A DNA stretch of 64,000 nt from Sphaerisporangium album. GTDB lineage: Bacteria > Actinomycetota > Actinomycetes > Streptosporangiales > Streptosporangiaceae. Location: assembly GCF_003323745.1 (NCBI RefSeq), contig NZ_QOIL01000008.1, positions 248,001-312,000 on the forward strand, read 5' to 3'. Shown here in pieces: positions 30,660 to 38,491 of this stretch (the first letter of the stretch is position 1; each line of letters begins with the position of its first letter). The translations under genes were made by a program, and so were the position numbers. The notes under the pieces are model-generated. The model made no database searches. It was not told the origin of the DNA and saw only the letters and a program-made list of their open reading frames with translations.

Positions 30660-31029
30660 CGGGCAGCGAGTCCCCGCTCCTGGAGTGACCTCCGTCCATA
30701 CCCCAGGGTGACCGCCGTCCGCCCGTGACCTGGACGACGGCTGCCCGCCCGTACCCGGGAGCGACCGCTGTCGGCGCTCATACCCCGGAGCGACCGCTGC
30801 CTGCCCGTACAGGCCCCCTACGGCGCCGCCGGACGCCCCTTCGGCCGTGGCCGTCGCCGGAAGCCGGTAAGCGGTGCGGTACGGTCGGTTTCATGAGCGT
30901 GCGCGGCGAGCCGGTGACCTCGCGCCCCTCGTGTGACCGTTCGTCCGGCTTCCCAGGGCGCCCCCCGGCGGGCCCGGAGACCCGAGGGCCCCGAGGGCAT
31001 GGCCGATGCGTCATGGGCGAGGTGAACGC
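30660..31029. other. 370-bp gene-poor region with decayed repeats
   Basis: ACCC-GGAGCGACCGCTG occurs at 30753-30770 and 30782-30799 (29-bp period), with looser GTGACC(T/G)CCGTCC units from 30676 on. An ATG at 30894 opens a 46-codon frame whose stop overlaps the acuC start (GTGA), but its composition is not protein-like, so it is not called. Confidence 0.4.
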
Positions 31030-32193
31030 GTGAGCCGTTCGGTTCAGGTGATCTGGGACGACGAGCTGATCTCCTACGACTTCGGCCCCGGGCACCCGCT
31101 CGCCCCCATCCGCGTCGAGCTGACCATGGCGCTCGCCCGCGACCTCGGGGTGCTCGACAAGGTGCGCGTCGCGGGGTGCGCCCCGGCGACCGACGACGAG
31201 CTCGCCCTGGTGCACACGCGCGACTACATCGACGCCGTCAAACGCGTGTCCGTCTTCGGCGCGCCCGACGTCTTCCACGGGCTCGGCACCCCGGACAACC
31301 CCGCTTTCGCCGGCGTGCACGAGGCGTCCGCGCTGGTCGCGGGGGCCACGCTGGCCGCCGCCCGCGCGGTGTGGACGGGCGAGGCCGAGCACGCGCTGAA
31401 CGTCGCCGGTGGCCTGCACCACGCGATGCCGGGCCTGGCCAGCGGCTTCTGCGTGTACAACGACCCGGCGCTGGGCATCGCCTGGATGCTCGCGCAGGGG
31501 GCGCGGCGCGTCGCGTACGTGGACGTGGACGTCCACCACGGCGACGGCGTCCAGTCGATGTTCTACGACGACCCGCGCGTGCTGACGATCAGCCTGCACG
31601 AGAACCCGCAGACCCTGTTCCCCGGCACCGGCTTCCCCGGCGAGACCGGCGCCGAGGGCACCGCGGTCAACGTCGCCCTGCCGGCCGGATGCGGGGACGC
31701 CGGGTGGCTGCGCGCCTTCCAGGCCGTGGTCCCGCCGCTGCTGCGCGAGTTCCAGCCGGAGGTGCTGGTCACCCAGCACGGCTGCGACAGCCACGCCCTG
31801 GACCCGCTGGCGCACCTCATGCTGAGCCTGGACGGCCAGCGCCGGGCGTACGCCGCGCTGCACGCGCTGGCGCACGAGACCGCGGGCGGCCGGTGGCTGG
31901 CCACGGGCGGCGGCGGGTACGAGCTGGTCCGGGTGGTGCCGCGGGCGTGGACGCACCTGATCGCCGAGGCGGCGGGCGCGCCGATCGACCCGGCCACCGA
32001 GACGCCGCCGAGCTGGCGCGCGTTCGTCAGCGAACGCACGGGAGAGGTGCCCCCGCTCACCATGACCGACGGACGGAACCCGGAATTTCAGGATCTGTCG
32101 CGAGGTTACGACCCGGGTGACTCCATAGACCGGGCGATCATGGCGACGCGGAAGGCGATCTTCCCTTTTCACGGGCTGGACCCCCAGCCCTGA
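31030..32193 (+). CDS. acuC: AcuC-type histone-deacetylase-family protein
   Basis: A 387-residue class I HDAC-fold deacetylase. Motifs: GHPLAPIRVEL at the start, GGLHHAMPGLASGFCVYND (about 133-152), the zinc-site DVDVHHGDGVQ (about 168-178), ISLHENPQTLFPGTGFP and GGGGYELVRVVPRAW. AcuC deacetylates acetyl-CoA synthetase and so controls acetate use; that role here rests on family. GTG 31030 follows GAGGTG. No acuA acetyltransferase is visible in the window. The phosphatase-like gene follows 86 bp later. Confidence 0.93.
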   Translation: MSRSVQVIWDDELISYDFGPGHPLAPIRVELTMALARDLGVLDKVRVAGCAPATDDELALVHTRDYIDAVKRVSVFGAPDVFHGLGTPDNPAFAGVHEASALVAGATLAAARAVWTGEAEHALNVAGGLHHAMPGLASGFCVYNDPALGIAWMLAQGARRVAYVDVDVHHGDGVQSMFYDDPRVLTISLHENPQTLFPGTGFPGETGAEGTAVNVALPAGCGDAGWLRAFQAVVPPLLREFQPEVLVTQHGCDSHALDPLAHLMLSLDGQRRAYAALHALAHETAGGRWLATGGGGYELVRVVPRAWTHLIAEAAGAPIDPATETPPSWRAFVSERTGEVPPLTMTDGRNPEFQDLSRGYDPGDSIDRAIMATRKAIFPFHGLDPQP

Positions 32194-32279
32194 TCCCGCA
32201 CGGCGAGGTGGCCGCCCGTGCGTGGCGTTGTGAAGGTCGCGCGAGGGTCGCACGACCTGCCGAGTGGACGGAGTGAACG

Positions 32280-33086
32280 ATGGAGACCGCGACCCCTCCT
32301 TCGCGGGAAGAGCTGCGCGAGCATCTCGTCCGGACGAGGATCGCCGGCGACGTGGCGACCAGCCGGGAGAACAACCTTGACCACTATCGTTCCCTCGCCG
32401 TACGCGACCCCCACTACATGTTCGGCCTCAGCATGGAGGGCGACTGGACCTTCCGGGACATCCTCGCGCTGATGGCCAAGTCCGCGGGCGTCGTCCCCGA
32501 CCCGGGGTTCCGCACGGGCCAGGACACGATCGACCCGGACCGCACCATCGACGCCCTGGACGCCATGGGCGACCGGATCGCCGCCGCGCTGAAGCGCGAG
32601 AACCCTCGCATCCTCATCGCGACCGGCCACCCGACCGGCCTGCTCACCACCCACCTCGCCCTCGCGCGCCTCGCCCGGCGGCACGGCGCGCGGCTGCTCA
32701 CCCCGGGCGAGACGCGGGCGTTCACCCACGGCGGCCTGGGCCGCAGGCGCCGCATCCGGTACCTGGACGATGTGGCGATGCTGGACGACGGCGGCGCCCT
32801 CGTCCACACCCACGACCCCGCCCCGATGCAGGCGATGCTGGCCGAGCTGGACGAGGCCGGGGAGGAGCGGCCGGACCTGGTGATCGCCGACCACGGCTGG
32901 GCGGGCGCGGCCGGGGAGGCGGGCATCGAGACCGTCGGGTTCGCCGACAGCAACGACCCCGGGCTCTTCGTCGGAGAGGCCGAGGGGAAGATCTCGGTGA
33001 CCGTCCCCCTTGACGACAACGTGTTGCCGCGCCATTACGGTCCGATGACCGACTACTTGGTCTCAAGGGTCACGAGTGGCATGTGA
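32280..33086 (+). CDS. phosphatase-like protein, substrate unknown
   Basis: A 268-residue protein kept between acuC and the small HTH gene in actinomycetes, where it is often labelled phosphatase. I can see an ILIATGHPTGLLTTHLAL segment (about 115-135), a conserved ADHGWAGAAGEAGIETVGFAD region (about 202-222) and NDPGLFVGEAEG. No standard phosphatase motif (DxDxT, RHG, HD) is evident, so the reaction is not assigned from sequence. ATG 32280 follows GGAG. Confidence 0.7.
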   Translation: METATPPSREELREHLVRTRIAGDVATSRENNLDHYRSLAVRDPHYMFGLSMEGDWTFRDILALMAKSAGVVPDPGFRTGQDTIDPDRTIDALDAMGDRIAAALKRENPRILIATGHPTGLLTTHLALARLARRHGARLLTPGETRAFTHGGLGRRRRIRYLDDVAMLDDGGALVHTHDPAPMQAMLAELDEAGEERPDLVIADHGWAGAAGEAGIETVGFADSNDPGLFVGEAEGKISVTVPLDDNVLPRHYGPMTDYLVSRVTSGM

Positions 33087-33407
33087 GGCGCCTGTCGCGT
33101 AATCCGGTCGTGCCCTAACGTCCGTTTCCAACGTGCCATCTGAGCTCGGCATCGACCGTTTGCCAACTTTTTTCTGATCCCGGGTGGCTCTAATGAGACG
33201 TGGTCAGACCGTTCGCAAGATCGGGAACAGGGCTCGGCCTGGCTGCTGGCCAGCGACTTTTCCCATTCTGGTGGCAGGCGTCTCCTCTGACTGGTGGAAT
33301 AGGGGGTTTGCGCGATCCGAGGCGCGCTCTACGCTGACAGCAGTACACGTGCGTGAGCAATGGCACCAGTGGGGATAACCCGGAAACACGTGCGGAAGAG
33401 GCGTCCG
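33087..33407. other. 321-bp upstream region of the small HTH gene
   Basis: No gene is supported. A run of six T's at about 33168-33173 after a weak hairpin may end the preceding transcript. The remainder is likely a promoter and leader region. Confidence 0.35.
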
Positions 33408-33611
33408 ATGGCTGCAGGCGAAAGACCTCTCAGCGAGGTGAAGTTCCTGACGGTGGCAGAGGTTGCCACCGTCATGCGGGTGTCCAAGATGACGGTGTAC
33501 CGGCTCGTGCACTCGGGGGAGTTACCGGCCATCCGGGTCGGGCGATCCTTCAGGGTGCCCGAGCAGGCGGTGCACGACTACCTGAGGGATGCGTTCATCG
33601 AAGCGGGTTGA
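33408..33611 (+). CDS. small excisionase-type HTH protein (BdtA-like)
   Basis: A 67-residue MerR/excisionase-family DNA-binding protein with a winged HTH: FLTVAEVATVMRVSKMTVYR (about 15-35), LVHSGELPAIRVGRSFR (about 36-52) and an EQAVHDYL end. It corresponds to Rv0500A of M. tuberculosis and SCO3328 (BdtA) of S. coelicolor in both sequence type and position between proC/acuC and bS22. ATG 33408 follows GGAAGAGG. Codon 39 (33522-33524) is a rare TTA, suggesting possible control by the bldA leucyl-tRNA. Confidence 0.9.
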   Translation: MAAGERPLSEVKFLTVAEVATVMRVSKMTVYRLVHSGELPAIRVGRSFRVPEQAVHDYLRDAFIEAG

Positions 33612-33973
33612 ACTGACCAGTAGCGACATCGGCGGTTATTGGCCGGCAACCGTTAGATAACGAGCGCATCAGGTTGCCAGGGGGCGAACACCCCAACCGG
33701 AGCGTGGCGGGCGGCTCGCCGCCCGCATCGTGGCCGGTCGCGGGCGTCCCCTGGAGTGGTACGCGGGATCCCCCCAGGGAGCGCCGTTCCCCCCAGGGAG
33801 CGAGCGACCGCGAATCGCCGGTAGGCTGTTGAGTCGGTGTGCTTCATGGCGAAGCACCGATCCGGGTTGCGGGCGTGCCGTGAGAGCGGCGTGTCCCCAT
33901 GACTCCGGGCGGTGCGTCACTCGCCGGACGGCACTCGCTGATTTGACAAAACCTACCTTCACCTGGGGGTCCC
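33612..33973. other. 362-bp region between the HTH gene and bS22
   Basis: It contains a hairpin terminator (33707-33726), two copies of CCCCCCAGGGAGCG 19 bp apart (33770-33783, 33789-33802) and, just before bS22, TTGACA at 33943-33948 that could be a -35 box. No gene is seen. Confidence 0.45.
33707..33726 (+). terminator. hairpin terminator
   Basis: GCGGGCGGC-TC-GCCGCCCGC, a perfect 9-bp stem with a 2-nt loop, 95 bp after the HTH gene. No U-run. Confidence 0.55.
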
Positions 33974-34072
33974 GTGGGCTCTGTGATCAAGAAGCGTCGT
34001 AAGCGCATGGCGAAGAAGAAGCACCGCAAGCTTCTCAAGAAGACCCGCATCCAGCGGCGTAACAAGAAGTAG
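33974..34072 (+). CDS. ribosomal protein bS22 (AURKAIP1/COX24 type)
   Basis: A 32-residue, extremely basic protein ([20 protein letters not shown] then [12 protein letters not shown]). It matches the tiny actinobacterial small-subunit protein bS22 (Rv0500B in M. tuberculosis), seen in mycobacterial ribosome structures and related to mitochondrial AURKAIP1. It starts at GTG 33974 after a G-rich stretch. The gene sits where synteny expects it, just before the epimerase gene. It is easily missed because of its length. Confidence 0.92.
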   Translation: MGSVIKKRRKRMAKKKHRKLLKKTRIQRRNKK

Positions 34073-34175
34073 CAGCGCGGACCGACGACGCGGAGCGGCG
34101 GGCCGGGTGCGACGAGGCGCCCGGCGAGCACCCGAGCAGAGCGGTACCCACAGCACGTGATCCTGCGAGGCGCCG

Positions 34176-35216
34176 ATGACCCACACAGTGCTCGTCACGG
34201 GGGTCTCCCGGCACATCGGCGCGCGCGTGGCGAGCGCCCTCGCAGCCGATCCGGAGATCGACCGGGTCATTGGTGTGGACACCGTGCCGCCGCCATCGCT
34301 CACGCGGGGCGGCGGCGGCCCCGCGCTCGGCCGCACCGAGTTCGTCCGCGTCGATCTGCGCAGCCCTGACATCGCGCGCGTGATCGCCGCGGCCGACGTC
34401 GACTCCGTCGTCCACATGAGCCTCGTCAGCGCTCCTTCGAAGACCACCGGCCGGTCCTCGATGAAGGAGCACAACGTCATCGGCACCATGCAGTTGCTCG
34501 GGGCGTGCCAGCGGTCCGCCACGGTACGCCGCGTGGTGGTCCGGTCCACGACGGCGGTGTACGGCTCCTCGTCGCACGACCCGGCGGTCTTCACCGAGGA
34601 CGCCGAGCCGGTCGAGGTCCCCGTCTCCGGGTACGCCAAGGACGCCTCGGAGGTCGAGGCGTACGTCCGCGGCTTCGCCCGGCGGCGCCCCGACATCACG
34701 GTCTCGACGCTGCGCTTCGCCAACTTCATGGGCCCGGGGGTGGACTCGCCGCTGACGCGGTATTTCACCCAGCCCGTCGTCCCGACCGTCTTCGGTTTCG
34801 ACCCGCGCCTGCAGTTCGTCCACGAGGACGACGGGGTCGAGGTCCTGCGCCGCATGGCCGTCGAGGACCACCCCGGCACGTACAACGTCGCCGGGGAGGG
34901 CGTCATGCTCCTGTCGCAGTGCGTGCGCAGAAGCGGCCGGCCCACCGTCCCCGTCCCGTCCCCCGCCTTCCGCGTCCTCGGCGAGCTCGCCCGGCGCGCC
35001 GGGCGCGTCGACTTCTCTCCCGAGCAGCTCGCCCTGATGAGCTACGGGCGCGCCGTCGACAGCGACAAGATCGTCGCCGAGCTCGAATGGCGGCCGAAGT
35101 TCACCACCGCGACCGCGTTCGCGGATTTCCTCCACTCGCGTGGCCTGTTTGGCGGCACGCCACTCCCTGTGATCGACTGGTTGGGAACAGTGCTCGGTGG
35201 GGGCGGGAAACAGTGA
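34176..35216 (+). CDS. NAD-dependent epimerase/dehydratase family protein
   Basis: A 346-residue extended short-chain dehydrogenase. The nucleotide motif is TGVSRHIG (degenerate against TGxxGxxG), followed by DVDSVVHMSLVSAP, the RSTTAVYGSS strand and RFANFMGPGVDSPLTRYF. The usual YxxxK catalytic pair is not intact (GYAKDAS), so it may bind NAD without classical epimerase activity. It is the positional equivalent of Rv0501 (named GalE2), but sugar epimerase activity is not shown. Its stop overlaps the acyltransferase start (GTGA). Confidence 0.87.
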   Translation: MTHTVLVTGVSRHIGARVASALAADPEIDRVIGVDTVPPPSLTRGGGGPALGRTEFVRVDLRSPDIARVIAAADVDSVVHMSLVSAPSKTTGRSSMKEHNVIGTMQLLGACQRSATVRRVVVRSTTAVYGSSSHDPAVFTEDAEPVEVPVSGYAKDASEVEAYVRGFARRRPDITVSTLRFANFMGPGVDSPLTRYFTQPVVPTVFGFDPRLQFVHEDDGVEVLRRMAVEDHPGTYNVAGEGVMLLSQCVRRSGRPTVPVPSPAFRVLGELARRAGRVDFSPEQLALMSYGRAVDSDKIVAELEWRPKFTTATAFADFLHSRGLFGGTPLPVIDWLGTVLGGGGKQ

Positions 35217-36166
35217 AGCAGACAGACGCATTCTCAGACTTTCACGACGAAGAGGGCGAGACCGCGCGGGTCATCCCGATCACGTCCGCGCGGCGCGGCA
35301 CGGAGGACGGCGCGCCCAAGAACGTCGAGGACCGTCTCACCGAGTTCCTGGACTTCCTGCGCAGGCGCCTCGCCGGCGAGTACGAGGTCGACGAGTTCGG
35401 CTTCGACCCCGAGCTCAACGACAAGGTGCTCCTGGAGCTGATCCGCCCCCTGTACCGGCACTGGTTTCGCGTCCAGACCATCGGCCTCGCGAACGTCCCA
35501 GACGAGGCCGGGGCCCTGGTCGTCGCCAACCACTCCGGCACGATCCCCGTCGACGCCCTCATGCTCCAGGTCGCGCTGCACGACGAGCACCCCGCCCACC
35601 GGCCGCTCCGGCTGCTCGGCGCCGACCTCGTCTACCAGCTCCCCGTCCTCGCCCATCTGTCCCGCAAGTCCGGCCACACCCTCGCCTGCCCCGAGGACGC
35701 CGACCGGCTGATGCGCAAGGGCGAACTCGTCGGCGTCTTCCCCGAGGGCTTCAAAGGCGTCGGCAAGCCGTTCTCCGAGCGGTACAAGCTACAGCGCTTC
35801 GGCAGGGGCGGTTTCGTGGCCTCCGCGATCCGCGCCGGCGTGCCCATCATCCCGTGCGCGATCGTCGGCGCCGAGGAGATCTATCCCAAGATCGGCGACC
35901 TGCGCTCCCTCGCCCGCCTGTTCGGCCTCCCGTACCTCCCCATCACCCCGCTCTTCCCCTGGCTCGGCCCCCTGGGCCTCGTCCCCCTGCCGTCCAAGTG
36001 GATGATCGAGTTCGGCGAACCGATCCGCACCGACACGTTGGACCCCGAAGAGGCCGACGACCCCATGCTCGTCTTCAACCTCACCGACCAGGTCCGCGAG
36101 CTGATCCAGCAACAACTCAACCGCCTCCGCCTCCAACGCGGCCACGCCTTCCCCCCGTTCTTCTGA
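35213..36166 (+). CDS. PlsC-superfamily lysophospholipid acyltransferase
   Basis: A 317-residue acyltransferase. Motif I is the variant NHSGTIPVD near residue 105, motif III FPEGFKGVGKPF near 180, and motif IV VPIIPCAIVGAEE near 208. It should transfer acyl groups to a lysolipid or similar acceptor at the membrane. The first 60 residues are charged and probably regulatory. It is translationally coupled with the epimerase gene (GTGA), an order also found as Rv0501-Rv0502, so the two probably act in one lipid pathway. Confidence 0.9.
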   Translation: MKQTDAFSDFHDEEGETARVIPITSARRGTEDGAPKNVEDRLTEFLDFLRRRLAGEYEVDEFGFDPELNDKVLLELIRPLYRHWFRVQTIGLANVPDEAGALVVANHSGTIPVDALMLQVALHDEHPAHRPLRLLGADLVYQLPVLAHLSRKSGHTLACPEDADRLMRKGELVGVFPEGFKGVGKPFSERYKLQRFGRGGFVASAIRAGVPIIPCAIVGAEEIYPKIGDLRSLARLFGLPYLPITPLFPWLGPLGLVPLPSKWMIEFGEPIRTDTLDPEEADDPMLVFNLTDQVRELIQQQLNRLRLQRGHAFPPFF

Positions 36167-36305
36167 CCGCCCGCCCTCGGTCCCGCGCCGCACTCCCGCC
36201 TGGTCGGGCTCTACCGCTGATCATCCATGTGATGCCGACCGCGGTGGTGATCGCGAATCGTCGTCGCGTGCTAAGTTCCTGATGCGGTCGAGCGGAGCGG
36301 GGGCA

Positions 36306-36518
36306 GTGATCTTCACTTACGAGTTCGCCATCGTCGAGTGGTTGTGGGACCAGGAGGCCATCCGGGTCAACATGCCCGGGGGAAACGAGCGCGTCCTGGC
36401 CGGCAGCCACGACGAGGTGGTCGCGCTGCTCTCCGAGTTCGGTGGTCAGGGCTGGGATGTGGCCACGTGCGCGGCCGCCGGCAACTGGCTGTTGTGGACC
36501 CTGCGCCGCCAGCTCTGA
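36306..36518 (+). CDS. small hypothetical protein (DUF4177-like)
   Basis: A 70-residue soluble protein with EFAIVEWLWDQEAIRVNMPG and a C-terminal LSEFGGQGWDVATCAAAGNWLLW region. The W/G pattern recalls the small DUF4177-type fold (strand, helix, G-W-D-V strand), which I cannot confirm. GTG 36306 after CGGGGG is preferred over ATG 36282. Confidence 0.65.
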   Translation: MIFTYEFAIVEWLWDQEAIRVNMPGGNERVLAGSHDEVVALLSEFGGQGWDVATCAAAGNWLLWTLRRQL

Positions 36519-36685
36519 TGCCCGCGGACTCCACGCTGATGCCTACGCGTCGGCAGTGACATGGTCCCCACCTCCGTGCGTGGGCCTGTTGCGGTCAGGC
36601 CGGATCCTACGGTTCTCGACCGGCATTCGATCGCGCATCGCGAACGCCGTAGCGTGGCGGGGGGCGGCCGTGCAGGGTGGGAGGC

Positions 36686-37426
36686 ATGCGAATAGCCGTA
36701 CTTTCCGACATCCACGGCGTGCTGCCGGCCCTCGAAGCGGTGCTCGCCGACCCCGACGTGGCGGCGGCCGACCTGCTCGTCCTCACCGGGGACATCGCCG
36801 CGGGCCCCCAGCCTGTGGAGACGCTCGATCTGCTGACCGGCCTCGGCGAACGCGTGCTGTGGGTCAACGGCAACGCCGACCGCGAGCTGGTCGAGGTCGC
36901 CAGGGGCGGGCCGTGCGAGTACGAGATCTCCCGATGGGCAGGCGAGCGGCTTCGCCCGGACCAGGTCGACCTGCTGGCCGCCCTTCCCGACCGGCAGGTG
37001 CTGGACCTCGGCAGGCTCGGCACCACCCTCTTCGTCCACGCCACGCCGCGCCGGGACGACGAGATGATCCTCGTGGACAGCGCGCTCGCCCGGTGGGCCG
37101 AGGTGCTCGACGGCGTCACCGCCGACACCGTGGTGCTGGGCAACACCCATATGCCGTTCGTCCGGCTGGTGGACCGCAGGCTCGTGGTCAACCCCGGGTC
37201 GGTCGGCATGCCGTACGGGACCTCGGGCGCCCACTGGGCCCTGCTGGACTCCGGCATTGGCGCGGTCACCCTCCGCCGCACTCCGTTCGACGCCGCCGCC
37301 GCGGCGAGCCGGCTGGTGGCCGAGAGCGGCTTCGACGACATCGAGCAGTGGGTCGCCGAGTTCGTCACCGCCACCTACTCCGACACCGAGGCCCTGGACG
37401 ACTTCGCCAAGGCCGAAGGCCGCTGA
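36686..37426 (+). CDS. metallophosphoesterase (YfcE-like)
   Basis: A 246-residue calcineurin-like phosphoesterase with a two-metal site: SDIHGVLPALEAVL (D and H), TGDIAAGP, NGNADRELV, VHATPR and GNTHMP. The set fits the YfcE/MJ0936 group that hydrolyses phosphodiesters. The ATG at 36686 starts directly with the first strand (MRIAVLSDIHG). Its role in the cell is not shown by its neighbours. Confidence 0.92.
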   Translation: MRIAVLSDIHGVLPALEAVLADPDVAAADLLVLTGDIAAGPQPVETLDLLTGLGERVLWVNGNADRELVEVARGGPCEYEISRWAGERLRPDQVDLLAALPDRQVLDLGRLGTTLFVHATPRRDDEMILVDSALARWAEVLDGVTADTVVLGNTHMPFVRLVDRRLVVNPGSVGMPYGTSGAHWALLDSGIGAVTLRRTPFDAAAAASRLVAESGFDDIEQWVAEFVTATYSDTEALDDFAKAEGR

Positions 37427-37476
37427 GCACCCCCGGCCAGTTCAGCGGGAGGTCACCGCCCCTGCTATGGCGCGAG

Positions 37477-37641
37477 TCAGGTCACCCGAGTGGCCGGTAG
37501 GTTCCAGATGGCTTGCCGACCTGGGGCGTCGAGGCGGACGGTCTGTTCGTCCGGCCTGATGTGGACGGTGAATTCGCGCTCGGGAGGCTCGCCGGCGTCG
37601 CGCCAGGCGGTTACGGCGTGTGTGGAGGGGGCGAAGTTCGG
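37477..37641 (-). pseudogene. possible 3' remnant of a lost gene
   Basis: A 54-codon minus-strand frame with protein-like composition (AWRDAGEPPEREFTVHIRPD, then QAIWNLPATRVT before the stop at 37477) has no start codon: a TGA precedes it directly. It follows the STAS gene stop by 16 bp. This is best explained as the C-terminal end of a gene whose front part was deleted, but chance cannot be ruled out. Confidence 0.3.
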
Positions 37642-37656
37642 ATCAGGCGCCGTGGC

Positions 37657-38049
37657 CTACGGGGTCAGGGCGGCTTCTACGGTCGGGTAGATGGGGAGGA
37701 TCGAGGTCAGTTGGGCCAGTTCGAGGATGCGGCGGACGTTGGGGTGGACGCGGGCGACGCGGAAGGTCGCGTCGGCGGACCGGCTCTGCTTGTAGGCCAT
37801 GACCAGGGCGCCGATGCCGCTGGAGTCGCAGAACTCGACGCCGCTCATCTCCAGGACGACGTGCCGGACCTCCGGGTCGGCGAAGCGCTGGGCGAGATAG
37901 GCGCCGAGGCGGGGCGCGGTGTGGTAGTCGGTCGCGCCGGACACGGAGACCACGCGCACGTCGCCGCGACGTTCCTCGGAGATGTTCATCTCCCACTGCG
38001 GGCCGAGCGGCGAAGGGGTGGACCCCTGCGGTTCGTCGGGGGATTTCAT
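37657..38049 (-). CDS. STAS-domain anti-sigma factor antagonist
   Basis: A 130-residue SpoIIAA/RsbV-like protein with a 20-residue N-terminal tail and one STAS domain. The phospho-acceptor motif is visible as GVEFCDSSGIGALVMAY (Ser about residue 76-77). In partner switching the unphosphorylated form binds the anti-sigma kinase and frees a sigma factor. The HATPase and the SpoIIE phosphatase encoded just upstream on the same strand supply the kinase-like and phosphatase functions. Confidence 0.93.
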   Translation of the reverse strand: MKSPDEPQGSTPSPLGPQWEMNISEERRGDVRVVSVSGATDYHTAPRLGAYLAQRFADPEVRHVVLEMSGVEFCDSSGIGALVMAYKQSRSADATFRVARVHPNVRRILELAQLTSILPIYPTVEAALTP

Positions 38050-38080
38050 GTGGTCTGCTCTGCCTTCGTGGTCATTCGTC

Positions 38081-38491
38081 CTACTGTGCTCGGCCCGGTG
38101 CGGGTGTGAGGTCGACCTCCGCCCAGACGACCTTTCCTTCTGCTCCTTCCGCCCGGGGACTCACGCCCCATCGGGTGGCGATCCGTTCCACGAAGAACAT
38201 GCCGCGGTGCCCGACGTCGCTGACCTCCGCGCGCAGGACGCGCGGCGGGCTCGGGTCGCCGTCGCCGACCTCCACCCGCAGGACGTCCCCCAGCCGGGTG
38301 AGGCGAACGGTCAGCAGTGTGGTCGCGGCGCGGGCGTGCTGGACGGCGTTGGCCACCAGCTCGTCCGTGATGATCGCCATGTCCAGCGCGTGGTCCGGCA
38401 GGTGCCACAGCCGGAGGGTGGCCTCGACGAGCAGCCGGGCGGCGGTGACCGACGCCGAGACCGGAGGGAAGTCCTTGGCGGCGGTCAGCAT
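38081..38491 (-). CDS. HATPase_c anti-sigma factor / serine kinase (RsbW-like)
   Basis: A 136-residue GHKL ATPase of the SpoIIAB/RsbW group. The N box is [15 protein letters not shown] (about 50-65), the G1 box lies around VGDGDPSPP (about 83-91) and the G2 region is [16 protein letters not shown] (about 102-117). It should bind a sigma factor and phosphorylate the STAS antagonist. ATG 38491 is used, overlapping the SpoIIE stop by 7 nt, so expression is coupled. Longer starts would run into the other gene. Confidence 0.88.
   Translation of the reverse strand: MLTAAKDFPPVSASVTAARLLVEATLRLWHLPDHALDMAIITDELVANAVQHARAATTLLTVRLTRLGDVLRVEVGDGDPSPPRVLRAEVSDVGHRGMFFVERIATRWGVSPRAEGAEGKVVWAEVDLTPAPGRAQ

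Noticed and set aside
30894-31033. A 46-codon frame whose stop overlaps the acuC start
   Set aside because: Composition is Pro/Gly/Arg-rich without any pattern of a folded protein, and there is no ribosome binding site.
33770-33802. Two CCCCCC runs 19 bp apart, suggesting an actinobacterial 6C RNA
   Set aside because: The C runs are not placed in the loops of two clear hairpins as the 6C motif requires, so only a direct repeat is reported.
37490-38109. Plus-strand open frames opposite the STAS gene
   Set aside because: The STAS protein on the minus strand has a clear family motif; the plus frames do not.
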